From Methanomicrobium antiquum (GTDB lineage Archaea; Halobacteriota; Methanomicrobia; Methanomicrobiales; Methanomicrobiaceae), in contig NZ_CP091092.1 of NCBI RefSeq assembly GCF_029633915.1, positions 1,922,001-1,986,000 on the forward strand: a stretch of DNA of 64,000 bases. The letters are read 5' to 3'. Within the stretch, counting starts at the first letter, position 1, and each line of letters opens with the position of its first letter. Shown here one piece after another: positions 26,675-36,053 of the stretch. The notes below the pieces were generated by a model that was not told where the DNA came from, searched no databases, and was given only the letters and a program-made list of their open reading frames with translations. The position numbers and the translations under genes were made by a program.

Positions 26675-27049
26675 TCAGCTTGCAATACTATTGTTTTTAA
26701 TGCCAATAACAACCGTAGCAGAGTCTATTGTTCCAAATTCATTTTTAACCATCATCACATACCCTGATTTATCTATAAACACCTGATAAGCCCTTTTTTT
26801 TCCCTGCTCATTTGTAACTGATATTTTTACAGAATAAATATCTACACCATTCATCTTCACAGGTCCTGAGCCTGTAACTTTGTAATCGCTGTTATTGATA
26901 AGAGAAACAACCTCCGGATTGTTTGTTGCAATTGAAATCAGTTCATCATCTGTAAACTCTTTATCAAAAACACACCCTGAAGAGAGGATTATTCCGGCAA
27001 TAAAAAATGCCAGCAACCAATTTTTAGTAATTCTTTTTGTAAACATCAT
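26675..27049 (-). CDS. Small lipoprotein with PepSY-like domain
   Basis: 124 residues. A lipoprotein signal with lipobox LSSGC is near residue 26, followed by a roughly 90-residue domain (DDELISIATNNPEVVSLI, VKISVTNEQGKKRAYQVFIDKSGYVM) whose pattern resembles PepSY-type domains, often found as protease inhibitors or next to proteases. This assignment is tentative. It is the first gene of the operon that contains an FxxYP protein and the stand-alone propeptide, ending 23 bases before the FxxYP gene. Confidence 0.55.
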   Translation of the reverse strand: MMFTKRITKNWLLAFFIAGIILSSGCVFDKEFTDDELISIATNNPEVVSLINNSDYKVTGSGPVKMNGVDIYSVKISVTNEQGKKRAYQVFIDKSGYVMMVKNEFGTIDSATVVIGIKNNSIAS

Positions 27050-27254
27050 CTAAATCACATATAAACTGCTTAATACCTTCATATCTGAATACTGAAATCA
27101 GAAAAATTTCCCACAATCCTTTTTTGATTAATGTCCTCTGATTAAAATATAAATTAGAATTATATATTTTTTTACATTGGTTCACTGAACTGTTCATAAA
27201 AAAACAGGTTGATTTTTGTCCAGAGACTTATATTTTGTATATTGAAAGAATTCA

Positions 27255-28826
27255 TCAGTCGCCGCGGATCACCCTGAGTGTGAAAGGCGCAAAATCAAAA
27301 CCTCCTGTGGGTGTTCTTAGCTGTGCACTAAAACAATAATCCCCTGGTTTTACCGAAGAGTCAACATAAAAAGACATATCAAGAAAATAATCAGCAAAGC
27401 TACGGGCTGTAAATTTCTCAGGAGTCACAGATACCTGTATTCCTTTTGGCCAAGAGGGACGTTCATCCTCCCCAATAGGACCGTGATTCAGATTACAGGG
27501 CACTGTTGTTAAGTTCATTGTTACTATACCTGTGTCAAGTTCACCGGTGTGGACAATAAACTGAGCTACTCCGGTTTTTCCCTGTGGAACAACAAGCATA
27601 TCCTGAGCATAATCTCCTGATCCCTGATAAAAATGATAAAGTCCCGCACCACTCATAGGCGTGCCGTCATTAATCGCCACTCTTACCCAGTCGTCAGTAA
27701 TCGCATCAGGCAACTCTTCGATGTCAGCATGTATATACAACCACAGATTATCATAGTCTAAATCAGGCTGCATGTGAGCAGTCACCTTTGATGTGTATGT
27801 CTTCCCAGGCTCTGCTTTGAATTCGTCCGGTTCGATGGTTACGGTAAAATTACGGGGCAGAGGAAGAGGACTTGTCTCATACAATCCGGCCACACGCGTT
27901 ATCTTATACTTCACAGTTCCGGGTTTCATGTTCCTGGAATAGAAGGTATAATTTATGGAGGCAGACGGATCGGGCTTTTTTACCCATTTTGTTCCGTCAT
28001 AATCAAACAGGTAAATTAAAAATCTCTCCCCGTTAAAACCTCCGATGGGCAGTGTCAGCAGATCAGAGGTATAGTCAGTACTGCCAGAAACAAGAGCAGG
28101 GTGTAGTGAGTCAGAGTAATTTTCTGTTTTAATTATTCCGGGCTTTTCAACAGCACCCCGGGGTTTTGATCCAGATGGCGGGAAAAGGGAGAATCTGCTT
28201 TCAGGAATATTGGTATTCACTTCAATGCGGTTATATTCGATGACATCGTTTACGGTATCCGACGGGTAATATGTGGTGATGTTCCATACGAGGCCTGATT
28301 TTGGATCTATCCAGGCTTCTATTTTTGAGCTTATATAATCAGTGTATTTATCCGACCAGGGTTCTGTTAAAATTTCTATTTCATACAGCATCCGGCCATC
28401 AGCCGTTTTTGTATTGGTTATTTTAAATTCCTCATCCCTTACAGCTCTTTGAATGACAGCCTGATAATCATGACGGGGAAGATACGCTATTTCCGGCTGG
28501 ATTTTGTAAGTATTTTCTTTGGCGTCATAGCTAACTCCTGTTGTTTTGTTCATTAAAAGAAGTGTTCCGGGTGCATTCTTTTTACTGTCCATATATTCCA
28601 TACGATATTCTGCGGGAGATTTCCAGTCAAACAGAATAGTGCCGTCTTTTGAGGAGGAATATTCTGACTGATAATCCTCAATTTTTCCTGCATTTTCCAG
28701 ATACTGAATTTTTAGTTCACCTGCTGAAAGGTTGTCGTACTGACCGGATGTACAGCCTGAAAGAAGAGAAAATGTCACAAGAAGCAGAAATAAACAGGTT
28801 AAAATTAAATTTTGGAAAATTTTCAT
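27255..28826 (-). CDS. LolA-like (outer-membrane lipoprotein-sorting domain) archaeal lipoprotein
   Basis: 523 residues with the lipoprotein signal LLLVTFSLLSGC. Residues about 35-215 resemble the LolA/COG2834 fold seen in archaeal lipoproteins (YRMEYMDSKKNAPGTLLLMN, then YEIEILTEPW, AWIDPKSGLVWNITTYYP). The remaining 300 residues look like two or three immunoglobulin-like beta domains (FTVTIEPDEFKAEPGKTYTS, VSVTPEKFTARSFADYFLDM). It is anchored on the outside of the cell membrane; its ligand is unknown. It stands alone in the accessory envelope region. Confidence 0.7.
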   Translation of the reverse strand: MKIFQNLILTCLFLLLVTFSLLSGCTSGQYDNLSAGELKIQYLENAGKIEDYQSEYSSSKDGTILFDWKSPAEYRMEYMDSKKNAPGTLLLMNKTTGVSYDAKENTYKIQPEIAYLPRHDYQAVIQRAVRDEEFKITNTKTADGRMLYEIEILTEPWSDKYTDYISSKIEAWIDPKSGLVWNITTYYPSDTVNDVIEYNRIEVNTNIPESRFSLFPPSGSKPRGAVEKPGIIKTENYSDSLHPALVSGSTDYTSDLLTLPIGGFNGERFLIYLFDYDGTKWVKKPDPSASINYTFYSRNMKPGTVKYKITRVAGLYETSPLPLPRNFTVTIEPDEFKAEPGKTYTSKVTAHMQPDLDYDNLWLYIHADIEELPDAITDDWVRVAINDGTPMSGAGLYHFYQGSGDYAQDMLVVPQGKTGVAQFIVHTGELDTGIVTMNLTTVPCNLNHGPIGEDERPSWPKGIQVSVTPEKFTARSFADYFLDMSFYVDSSVKPGDYCFSAQLRTPTGGFDFAPFTLRVIRGD

Positions 28827-28988
28827 AGTTAAGGACTCACGATATTATTATCAAATGATTTGAATCTAAATCATATAATAATTTTCACACATTTATATTT
28901 GAATATCAGACGGATTCTCTTATTTAATGAAAATATATTCAGGAATTAAAAGAAGACACTCCGCCTTTAAGGTGGCATTCTAAAATTT

Positions 28989-29954
28989 TCAGGATTTTAT
29001 AGCATAAACATATTCAGTAAATGAGTCTGTTAATTCACCTCTTGCTTTAGTTCCGCTAAAAACATATACGGGAACTACCTTTTTTTGTTCATAGGTTCCT
29101 GGTTCCATCCAGTAACCAAGAGAAATGTTATTAATAGTAATTTTGTCATATTCGGCAAGGTTTACCGGATATACAGTATTTTGTCTGCACAAATCTTCAT
29201 ATGCATCCTGAGCTTTTCTTAACTCAACATTTCCTGCCGGTTCAACCTCTCTCCAGGATTTTACCATCCCTAAAACTTCTCCGCTGTCACCAACAATTAC
29301 AGAAAATTCATCACCATAAACCGGGATTCCGTCAAAATTTCTGGCATAACGAACAGCATTTGTTACATCATAGGATTTTTCCGGCTCAACTGCTCCGCTT
29401 TTCCAGACCTGCTGCTTCTGATTTACTTCTACATTTTTAACAAAGGCATCTTTTTGATAAGCCCCTGTCTTTAAAAGGAATTCATTCGCAATTTTTATTG
29501 CTTCTTCTTTTAAAGGAAGAACCGGCTGTTCTTCAACACTGTTTGGAAATTGTTTATCAGGAATTGAATAGACTATTGCACCTGATTTTGAATGATATGA
29601 AAACTGCCTTTGAGGGTCATAAGAATTATCAATAATTCGCATTTCACCTGTTTTTTCATTGCAGTATTCCAACTCTCCATTCAGACCAAACAACCCGGCA
29701 ATATCGGCTATCTCTTCTGAACTCATTTTTTTGTTTTTTACGTTATATGACAAAATTTCTGTTTTATTTTTTGGATAACCTGTTTTTAGTATAAATTCAG
29801 GAGTAGAGCTGCTCCTTGTGTTTGGTGAATTTTCAGAACTATAAGCAATTATTTCAGCCTGTTCAGACATGTTTGCAATTATTTCCATTGATATTGCAAA
29901 ACATCCTAATAAGGTAATTGCAAGAAATGTTCCAACAATTAATTTTTTTCTCAT
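28989..29954 (-). CDS. Secreted or membrane-anchored protein of unknown function
   Basis: 321 residues with an N-terminal hydrophobic signal or anchor (KLIVGTFLAITLLGCFAISM). The mature part is mixed alpha/beta with FSVIVGDSGEVLGMVKSWREVEP, a stretch reminiscent of PepSY or peptidase-propeptide folds. No catalytic motif is seen. Its first codons and the DNA just upstream closely match the start of the unrelated META-domain gene at 45142, so this gene has been joined to a duplicated leader (see findings). It directly follows a truncated copy of the 45185-45886 gene. Confidence 0.55.
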   Translation of the reverse strand: MRKKLIVGTFLAITLLGCFAISMEIIANMSEQAEIIAYSSENSPNTRSSSTPEFILKTGYPKNKTEILSYNVKNKKMSSEEIADIAGLFGLNGELEYCNEKTGEMRIIDNSYDPQRQFSYHSKSGAIVYSIPDKQFPNSVEEQPVLPLKEEAIKIANEFLLKTGAYQKDAFVKNVEVNQKQQVWKSGAVEPEKSYDVTNAVRYARNFDGIPVYGDEFSVIVGDSGEVLGMVKSWREVEPAGNVELRKAQDAYEDLCRQNTVYPVNLAEYDKITINNISLGYWMEPGTYEQKKVVPVYVFSGTKARGELTDSFTEYVYAIKS

Positions 29955-29989
29955 TTTCTATATTCATTTGATCATTACAATTTCTCATT

Positions 29990-30403
29990 TCAGTGCCAGC
30001 TGTCTGATATATGATAATTAACACTCATATTGGAATATCCCATATTTTCAAAAGATACGGATGCATTTTTAAAAGATACGGATTTGTGGACTGATGACTT
30101 CCATATCGGCTCGACGAACATAAATTTTTTATTTCCTCCGCCGACATACTGGAGATTGAAATCTATCGGCTCATCATATGAAGAAAAACTGCCGTTGATA
30201 TACACACAGCTTTCATATTTTCCAGACTCTTTTTTTGTGAATTCTTCCAAAGTAAGATCTCCGGGAATATTAATGACAGGCATCAGGAGTCTTGGTATAA
30301 ATTCCCTGTCAAGTTCTGCCAATAAAATATTCAAATCTGAAAGCTCAGATTTGGTAGTTCTTAAAACTAGCATCTCACCATATTCCGTATCTTCAATTGA
30401 TTT
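29990..30403 (-). pseudogene. Truncated copy of the 233-residue membrane protein at 45185-45886
   Basis: From about 30403 to the stop at 29990 the translation (IEDTEYGEMLVLRTTKSELSD..., ending ...NYHISDSWH) aligns with the C-terminal half of the protein at 45185-45886, including FIPRLLMPVINIPGDLT and NLQYVGGGNKKFMF. The N-terminal half and membrane anchor are missing, and an in-frame TAA precedes the homologous region. The ATG at 30373 is internal. The following intergenic bases are also duplicated. It is probably a recombination remnant rather than a working gene. Confidence 0.7.
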
Positions 30404-30502
30404 TTACATCCATCATTGCAAACCAAAAATATTACAACAGTTAAAATTAACAAAACTGTTTCATTCCCTCCTCCAAATATTTGATAAATACTCCCCATTC
30501 CA

Positions 30503-30931
30503 TTATTCCAAATAGTTTCCTCTGAGTTTTTCGGCAAGTGCTTCATACTGGGAATTAATTTCTATTGCTTTTTGGAGGCATTCTTCTGCTTCGTCGTATT
30601 GTTTCAGATTGAATAAAGAAACAGCCTTAGAATAATATGCAGGAGCAAATTGAGCGTCACCTTCGATTGCGGTATCAAAATACAAAAGCGCCTCGTCATG
30701 CCCATTATTTGCAGCACACTGCAACCCTTTCAGTGTCCATTCCAGCGGGTTTTCCGGATCATTTAGATATTTTTTCGGGTTTTCTTCGTATTGCGTCATC
30801 CACTTCTGATGGGTCACATTCTCATCTGATATGTATATCCTTCCATCCATGGGAGGCATACTATTAGTGCATCCTGTTGAAAAGACCACTAACAATATCA
30901 GGATATATATGATGCATCTTTTTTTCATCAA
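30503..30931 (-). CDS. TPR-containing small lipoprotein
   Basis: 142 residues, with a lipoprotein signal ending VVFSTGC. Two or more tetratricopeptide units follow: HDEALLYFDTAIEGDAQFAPAYYSKA and YDEAEECLQKAIEINSQYEAL. TPR domains mediate protein-protein contacts, so this is likely an extracytoplasmic scaffold. A similar TPR lipoprotein is at 53974-54441. A 25-base repeat containing GAACTGTT lies 38 bases upstream of its start and is shared with two other loci. Confidence 0.72.
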   Translation of the reverse strand: MMKKRCIIYILILLVVFSTGCTNSMPPMDGRIYISDENVTHQKWMTQYEENPKKYLNDPENPLEWTLKGLQCAANNGHDEALLYFDTAIEGDAQFAPAYYSKAVSLFNLKQYDEAEECLQKAIEINSQYEALAEKLRGNYLE

Positions 30932-30968
30932 TACTCATGAAAAGTTGAATCCAGGTCTTTATAACGTC

Positions 30969-30993
30969 TCTCACCATGTACTTGAACTGTTGT
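30969..30993. repeat. 25-base repeat TCTCAC-ATGT-TTGAACTGTT, copy 1
   Basis: TCTCACCATGTACTTGAAC followed by TGTTGT, nearly the same as 43507-43531 and 53909-53933. On the minus strand it lies immediately upstream of the TPR lipoprotein gene. It includes the half-palindrome GAAC-T-GTT. It may be a regulatory element. Confidence 0.45.
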
Positions 30994-31159
30994 CAGGAAA
31001 AAACAGAATAATCCGCGATTTTGTAAAATCTGATTTATCTAAAGAGAAAATAATCCGAATAACTACAGTAAAAAAACTAAAAAGAGATATTTACAGGAAT
31101 TATCTGACCTGCGCTTTGGTAAACCCAGATCTTTGGTAAAACCACATAACTAAGATAAC

Positions 31160-32572
31160 CTAAAGCCCCGTAAAATCCTCACTGTCCCACTTTTTAAACC
31201 CGCTTTTCATTAAAAGCCATGCCGGAATCAGCATAAGAGCTGAAAGATATGCAAAAACAGGATTTGCGAACGTAAGCCCAAGGAGAATAAGGATAACTGG
31301 GCCGGTTACAAGGATGTACACCAGGAAAACCCTCACATTATAAATCATAGCCCCTGGTGAAAGACCGCAGAGCCTCACCATCAGAGAAAGCTCAAAGAAA
31401 GATATTGAAAGGCACAGCACAGCGGCGTTTGGAAAACTCCCCACACTGTCTGACAATACAGCGACAAATGCCAGGAAAATCAGGGGAACAACCTGTAAAA
31501 CAGTGAAAGTCTTTACCTTTGCCGAAATTACCGATGATAGCTTCAATGGAAGGAAGTAGTAGGCAGAAATTGAGTCAAACTCCGTAAGCCATGTGTACAT
31601 CGTTGATGCAATAACGCCTGTTACAACAGCAAGTGTGAACAAAATCCCGGTCTGCGGAAGATACTGATTTACAAACGACATCACAAGCCATATCAGGCAT
31701 AAGGGAAGCACAAATGAAAACAATGTCTGTCCGATTCCGATTCCGCTCCTGTATAAATCAATGAAATCCTTTGCAACAAGAGTGCTGCCGGAAAAAAACG
31801 AAATCTTCTCCGTAATAGAACTCAGCTGATTTTTATATCGCTTTTCTGATGCAGAATCATAAGGCGAGTAGAAAACAACCGACAGGAAGAACAGAACAAA
31901 AATTAACAGCAAAGAGATTAAAAGCCCTGAATATGAAAACGAAACGAAAAGGTTTGCCGGCAGAAAAATATATGAAAGAGCAGACACCGGACCAAACATG
32001 ATGCTTACAATAGCAAAACCTGCCAGTAAAAAGATGAGAACCAGATAAAGCGCTCTTTTGCATGCCGCATATACGGATGATAAGAGAAACACAGTGCAAA
32101 GCCCTGTCAGGAACGCAAGCGAAATTGTAAGGAATAACAGACACGGCCAGAACAGGCTGATGTTCATAAACGGCGATGCAATTAAAAATCCCATACAGAA
32201 AGGAAGAACCCAGAGGATGAAATAATATAAAATATCCTTTACAACAAAGTTTAAAAACAGAATTTTCTCAGAGACCGGAAGGCTTCTTGCCGAATATGCA
32301 ATCAGGCTTGACTGCCCGAATCTCCTGTTCATAATTTCTTTTCCAAGGATTCCAAACGAGCCGACCATTATTCCCATAAGGAAAAACTGGGCGTGGACAA
32401 CAATGCTTAAGATAAAAGTGTCCATCATATTGCTTATCAGGGGAAGAAGAAACGCACCCATAAATGCGATTGCAAAAATCAGCACAGGAAACAGGGCGAA
32501 ATTTAAATTTCCAAACATTGTTGAGTGCATCCGCCACTCTTCCTTAAACATTGCCTTAAAAATGGTAAGCAA
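31160..32572 (-). CDS. ABC transporter permease, polytopic
   Basis: 470 residues with about twelve membrane helices and no soluble domain beyond short loops, typical of large ABC-2-type exporter permeases encoded beside a CcmA-like ATPase. The start is TTG at 32572, with GGAGCTGA just before it overlapping the end of the ATPase gene; the next in-frame ATG is at 32551. It is probably an exporter or envelope-modifying transporter; the substrate cannot be inferred. Confidence 0.78.
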   Translation of the reverse strand: MLTIFKAMFKEEWRMHSTMFGNLNFALFPVLIFAIAFMGAFLLPLISNMMDTFILSIVVHAQFFLMGIMVGSFGILGKEIMNRRFGQSSLIAYSARSLPVSEKILFLNFVVKDILYYFILWVLPFCMGFLIASPFMNISLFWPCLLFLTISLAFLTGLCTVFLLSSVYAACKRALYLVLIFLLAGFAIVSIMFGPVSALSYIFLPANLFVSFSYSGLLISLLLIFVLFFLSVVFYSPYDSASEKRYKNQLSSITEKISFFSGSTLVAKDFIDLYRSGIGIGQTLFSFVLPLCLIWLVMSFVNQYLPQTGILFTLAVVTGVIASTMYTWLTEFDSISAYYFLPLKLSSVISAKVKTFTVLQVVPLIFLAFVAVLSDSVGSFPNAAVLCLSISFFELSLMVRLCGLSPGAMIYNVRVFLVYILVTGPVILILLGLTFANPVFAYLSALMLIPAWLLMKSGFKKWDSEDFTGL

Positions 32573-32577
32573 TTTAA

Positions 32578-33294
32578 TCAGCTCCGTTCGACAAGCTCCA
32601 TAAAGAAATCATCAAGGTGTGTGCCCTTCTCTTTAAGAGCGCTGACTGTACCGGTGTAAAGGAGTTTTCCCTTATGAAGAATCGCAAAATCCGAGCAGAT
32701 ATCCTCAGCGATTTCAAGGATGTGCGTCGATAGAAAAATCGTATTTCCGTCTTTCACATAATCTTTAAGGAAATTCTTGACCGTCCTCTGCATCACAGGA
32801 TCAAGATTTATAAGAGGCTCATCAATCAGTGCAAGCTTTGGTTCATGTAAAAAAGCCTGAGCAAACATAAGCTTCTGCCTTGTACCACGGGATAAATCCT
32901 TGCATAAGACATCTTTTTTATCAGCGAAATCAAGATAGTCAAACCACCAGTCTGCCTTTTCTTCAGCTCCATCAATGTTTCTGATTTTTGCAACGAAGGC
33001 CAGATATTCAGAGGATGTTAAAAAGCTCGGCGGAGTCTCCTGCTCGGGGATGATGCCGACTGCGGCTCTGACACTAATTCCGTCCGTTACGGGGTCTTTT
33101 CCAAGCACTTCACAGCTTCCGGATGCAGGTTTTATCTGACCGGTGAGCATCTTAATCATTGTTGTTTTTCCTGAGCCGTTTGGCCCTAAAAGCCCGAAAA
33201 GACTTCCCTTCTCAACACAAAGGCTTATAGAATCAACGGCTCTTAACTCCCCGTAAGTCTTTGTCAGTTCTGTTGTTTTTATAACCGGCGTCAC
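32578..33294 (-). CDS. ABC-2 type transporter ATP-binding protein
   Basis: 238 residues with Walker A GPNGSGKTT, signature LSRGTRQKLMFAQAF (a degenerate ABC signature typical of the CcmA/DrrA class), Walker B LALIDEPLINLD and switch His in FLSTHILEI. It is the first gene of a two-gene unit with the permease five bases downstream. The DrrA/CcmA class usually drives export. Confidence 0.9.
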   Translation of the reverse strand: MTPVIKTTELTKTYGELRAVDSISLCVEKGSLFGLLGPNGSGKTTMIKMLTGQIKPASGSCEVLGKDPVTDGISVRAAVGIIPEQETPPSFLTSSEYLAFVAKIRNIDGAEEKADWWFDYLDFADKKDVLCKDLSRGTRQKLMFAQAFLHEPKLALIDEPLINLDPVMQRTVKNFLKDYVKDGNTIFLSTHILEIAEDICSDFAILHKGKLLYTGTVSALKEKGTHLDDFFMELVERS

Positions 33295-33455
33295 TTCTCT
33301 CCTTCCTTTTGCTTAATTAGATAAATTAAGATAAATATCTGTTTATTGTTGCTTTATTTTGAGTTTCAGGATTTTAAGATTACCCGCCTCAAAACGATAA
33401 ATTCATTCTTTAAAGGTTTCAGCCGGAAAAAATTGAGAATTAAATAGGAAAAAAA

Positions 33456-34250
33456 CTAATCCTTAAGCATCCACTGCCTTATTTTAGACCCCGTTATGTA
33501 ATGTGTTGGGATGTTGTCGTCATCGACAACTACTGCAAGCCTCAGATTTTCCGAGTTCATCAGCTCATATACATATGCAAGTGAATTGTCCGGCCTTACC
33601 TTCCTGTATATGCCGGTTGTCTTCTTCTTAACAGCCGCGTTTTTATCCTCTTCAAGATACTTTTTTACATTGGCAACAGTTTCTTTTTCTTCATCTTCAG
33701 GTTCTTTTTTAGATTCTGAGACGCCTTCACTTTTCTTTTCAGTCCTTTCAATTCTGTATCTCCAGAATGCCTCTTCCTCATAAACATCAATGAGCTTTCC
33801 TTCTTTTGTGACTATGACAAAAAACCACCAGTCCTTAAATTCGTTCATCTGAGTGTAAATCTTATCAACAGAATCATTAAGGCACCAAACCTTCTCAATT
33901 TTATCAGGGTTTAAATCACGGATTTTTGCGTTCAGCAGTTTCTCTTTGGGAGACATCACCTTCATCTCAAGCATACCTTCTTTTGCAATCTTCATGCTTT
34001 CCTTTCCAAAGAAATACGCCGTTCCTGCTCCTATCCAGACACCAAAAACAGTAGTTATTGCCGCAATATAAGTTTCAGTAAACTTAAGGATTGAATCGGT
34101 TGTTGCATCAGCACCGGCGATGAAAATGCGGGGCAAAATCATGCCGGCAACAATCAAAAATGTCAGCAAAAACAAAAGCACTATAATTATCCAGTATTCC
34201 CGCTCACTGGAAATCTGTTGAATGAAATTTGACTTTTTTTCTTCAGCCAT
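33456..34250 (-). CDS. Membrane protein with cytoplasmic CBS-like domain
   Basis: 264 residues. Two membrane helices (about 20-45 and 58-80) are followed by a cytoplasmic part with a highly charged acidic/basic linker around 165-200 and CBS-type segments (EKVWCLNDSVDKIYTQMNE and YRKVRPDNSLAYVYELMNSE then RLAVVVDDD and YITGSKIRQWM). CBS pairs bind adenosine nucleotides and regulate attached domains. The CBS assignment is moderate. The gene is alone, between an ABC exporter and a surface propeller protein. Confidence 0.6.
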   Translation of the reverse strand: MAEEKKSNFIQQISSEREYWIIIVLLFLLTFLIVAGMILPRIFIAGADATTDSILKFTETYIAAITTVFGVWIGAGTAYFFGKESMKIAKEGMLEMKVMSPKEKLLNAKIRDLNPDKIEKVWCLNDSVDKIYTQMNEFKDWWFFVIVTKEGKLIDVYEEEAFWRYRIERTEKKSEGVSESKKEPEDEEKETVANVKKYLEEDKNAAVKKKTTGIYRKVRPDNSLAYVYELMNSENLRLAVVVDDDNIPTHYITGSKIRQWMLKD

Positions 34251-34690
34251 TAAAATATAACCCCCCTTTTGAAATTAATCCGCCTTGACAGAAAAAATGA
34301 TTTTACTGCTTATTAATCAGATTAATTTTTGTTTCTTAGAATTGAAACATAACTGGATAATATAATTCAAAGTATATATATATTTTTAGTGTCAAAATTT
34401 TAAATTCCCTTTCCTGTTACTCTCATTATTCCAGGAATTATATATCATGAAGACTTGTCAGTTTTCATGAAACAAAACGAGGATAAACCCGTCATCCTCT
34501 CCGGGCCGTATCAAAACCTGTAGATGTATCTTATCCTTCCATATAATTCCGGTAAATTTAAAAAATATGGATTTTTTAAAACATCCACGGCGACAGGCAG
34601 AAATTTAACCAGGAGTTTTTTAACAGAATATCTGAATTCAATATCTCCAGATTGAGATTTTTCAGGCGTAGAATCGTTAAAAAAATATAT
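34251..34690. other. Intergenic region with a TTTCATGAAA palindrome
   Basis: 440 bases without a supported gene, between two minus-strand genes. It contains a perfect TTTCATGAAA palindrome at 34463-34472, preceded by TCATGAA at 34445-34451, and a TATATATATT stretch near 34373-34384 that would suit the promoter of the CBS-like membrane protein. Nothing else stands out. Confidence 0.4.
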
Positions 34691-35890
34691 TTATTTTCTG
34701 ATTTTTCTTATTACAAACAGAGAGACTGTCAATCCGGTAAAAGCCACAATAGCACTAAAACCAGGGGATGCAGGTGTCTCTTCGGTTTTTGCAGACTCTT
34801 TTGAATAATAAAGAGTCTCGTCAAAAGACGGAAAATGGGACACCGTCCATATCATCTGATTTCCGTCAATGCGGATATTGCTGACCGATCCTGAAACATC
34901 GATTTTAGAGGTTTTTTGAGTTTCTGGATAAAGCATTATTATCTCTGAATTGTAATCTTTCTTTAAATATCCCCAGCCGACAGTTTTGCCGTCTGTAAAC
35001 GGCGAGTTGATTGATGACTCCTTCTCCTGCTTAGTAAGTGAATCCGCGAAAGCGCCTGTTTCCGGATTTAAAAGCTGTGATTTGCCTGTTGATATTGTAT
35101 ATAGATACGCCTCATAATAAGTACCCCTGTCATCGCCTTCAAAAACCACTGTTCTCTTGACATATACCACGTAATCGCCCGCCATAGCAAATGAATCTAC
35201 ACCTGAGGCGGATTCGTTTCCATGCTCATAATCAAAAATAGCAGTATCAAGACCGGATTTTACATTGTGAATGCGAAGGGATGTCATATTGTCATAGAGA
35301 ATATTTTCCCCGTCATATATGATTCCGGAATCATCTCCATTTGTTGAAAAGACCTTCTTTGATTCACCGGTTTTGATATCATATATGTTAAGTTCTGCAT
35401 CCATTGAGGTTTCAGATGAGTTAGACCATAATATCGTTTCACCGCTTATCTTGGGCCATTCGGCAGTCCCCGGAAAGGAAAGCGCCTTAACGGAATTTTC
35501 CGGAATATTCATAAGATAAATCACATTGGGCTTGGTCTCTGTTTCCACCTCTTCAAAATCAGGAAGAGGCGTCTCAACCCATACAGCATAGTCTCCTGAT
35601 ACGTCTTCGCCTGTAACAGACATTCCAGAAGACGGAGTCCCAATTATGCTTTTCTTACCGGTTTCTACATTATAGAGAACAATCCTGTTATCAGTGAGGT
35701 TCATGCCCTTAGCTGCCAGAAATACAATATAATCACCCGAAATCTCCCCGCCGACAACACTTGCATTTTCATAAGGTATTTCTTTTGTATCCCAGACTGC
35801 ACCTGCTGATACAGGCACTGCCAGAAGGACTAATACCAAAAATACAGAAATTAATACATTGAATCTGCATTTTCCAAGAATCTCTTTCAT
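34691..35890 (-). CDS. Surface beta-propeller protein with PGF-CTERM-like sorting signal
   Basis: 399 residues. A signal peptide (VLISVFLVLVLLAVPVSAGA) is followed by TolB-like beta-propeller repeats (GDYIVFLAAKGMNLTDNRIVLYN, SGDYAVWVE, GETILWSN, AGDYVVYVK, DGNQMIWTV) and a C-terminus TPASPGFSAIVAFTGL... ending in a basic tail. A PGF motif plus a hydrophobic helix and arginines or lysines is the layout of archaeosortase-processed PGF-CTERM proteins. It is therefore probably a cell-surface protein; the ligand is unknown. It appears monocistronic. Confidence 0.78.
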   Translation of the reverse strand: MKEILGKCRFNVLISVFLVLVLLAVPVSAGAVWDTKEIPYENASVVGGEISGDYIVFLAAKGMNLTDNRIVLYNVETGKKSIIGTPSSGMSVTGEDVSGDYAVWVETPLPDFEEVETETKPNVIYLMNIPENSVKALSFPGTAEWPKISGETILWSNSSETSMDAELNIYDIKTGESKKVFSTNGDDSGIIYDGENILYDNMTSLRIHNVKSGLDTAIFDYEHGNESASGVDSFAMAGDYVVYVKRTVVFEGDDRGTYYEAYLYTISTGKSQLLNPETGAFADSLTKQEKESSINSPFTDGKTVGWGYLKKDYNSEIIMLYPETQKTSKIDVSGSVSNIRIDGNQMIWTVSHFPSFDETLYYSKESAKTEETPASPGFSAIVAFTGLTVSLFVIRKIRK

Positions 35891-36053
35891 TGTCTAATTA
35901 ATCAGGGAAGAACAGAATAATAACTTTCTGTTTGTATAAGGCACAAAATGATTATATTTTTCTTTTCAATTCCGTATAAAATGACAAGGCCCTGATGATG
36001 CATATTTAAATTGCACAAAGGAGAAAATAAAGATTAAACATGGAGTCGTGACC

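Noticed and set aside
30831-31139. 102-residue plus-strand frame over the TPR lipoprotein start
   Set aside because: No ribosome site, low-complexity composition and overlap with a supported gene on the other strand.
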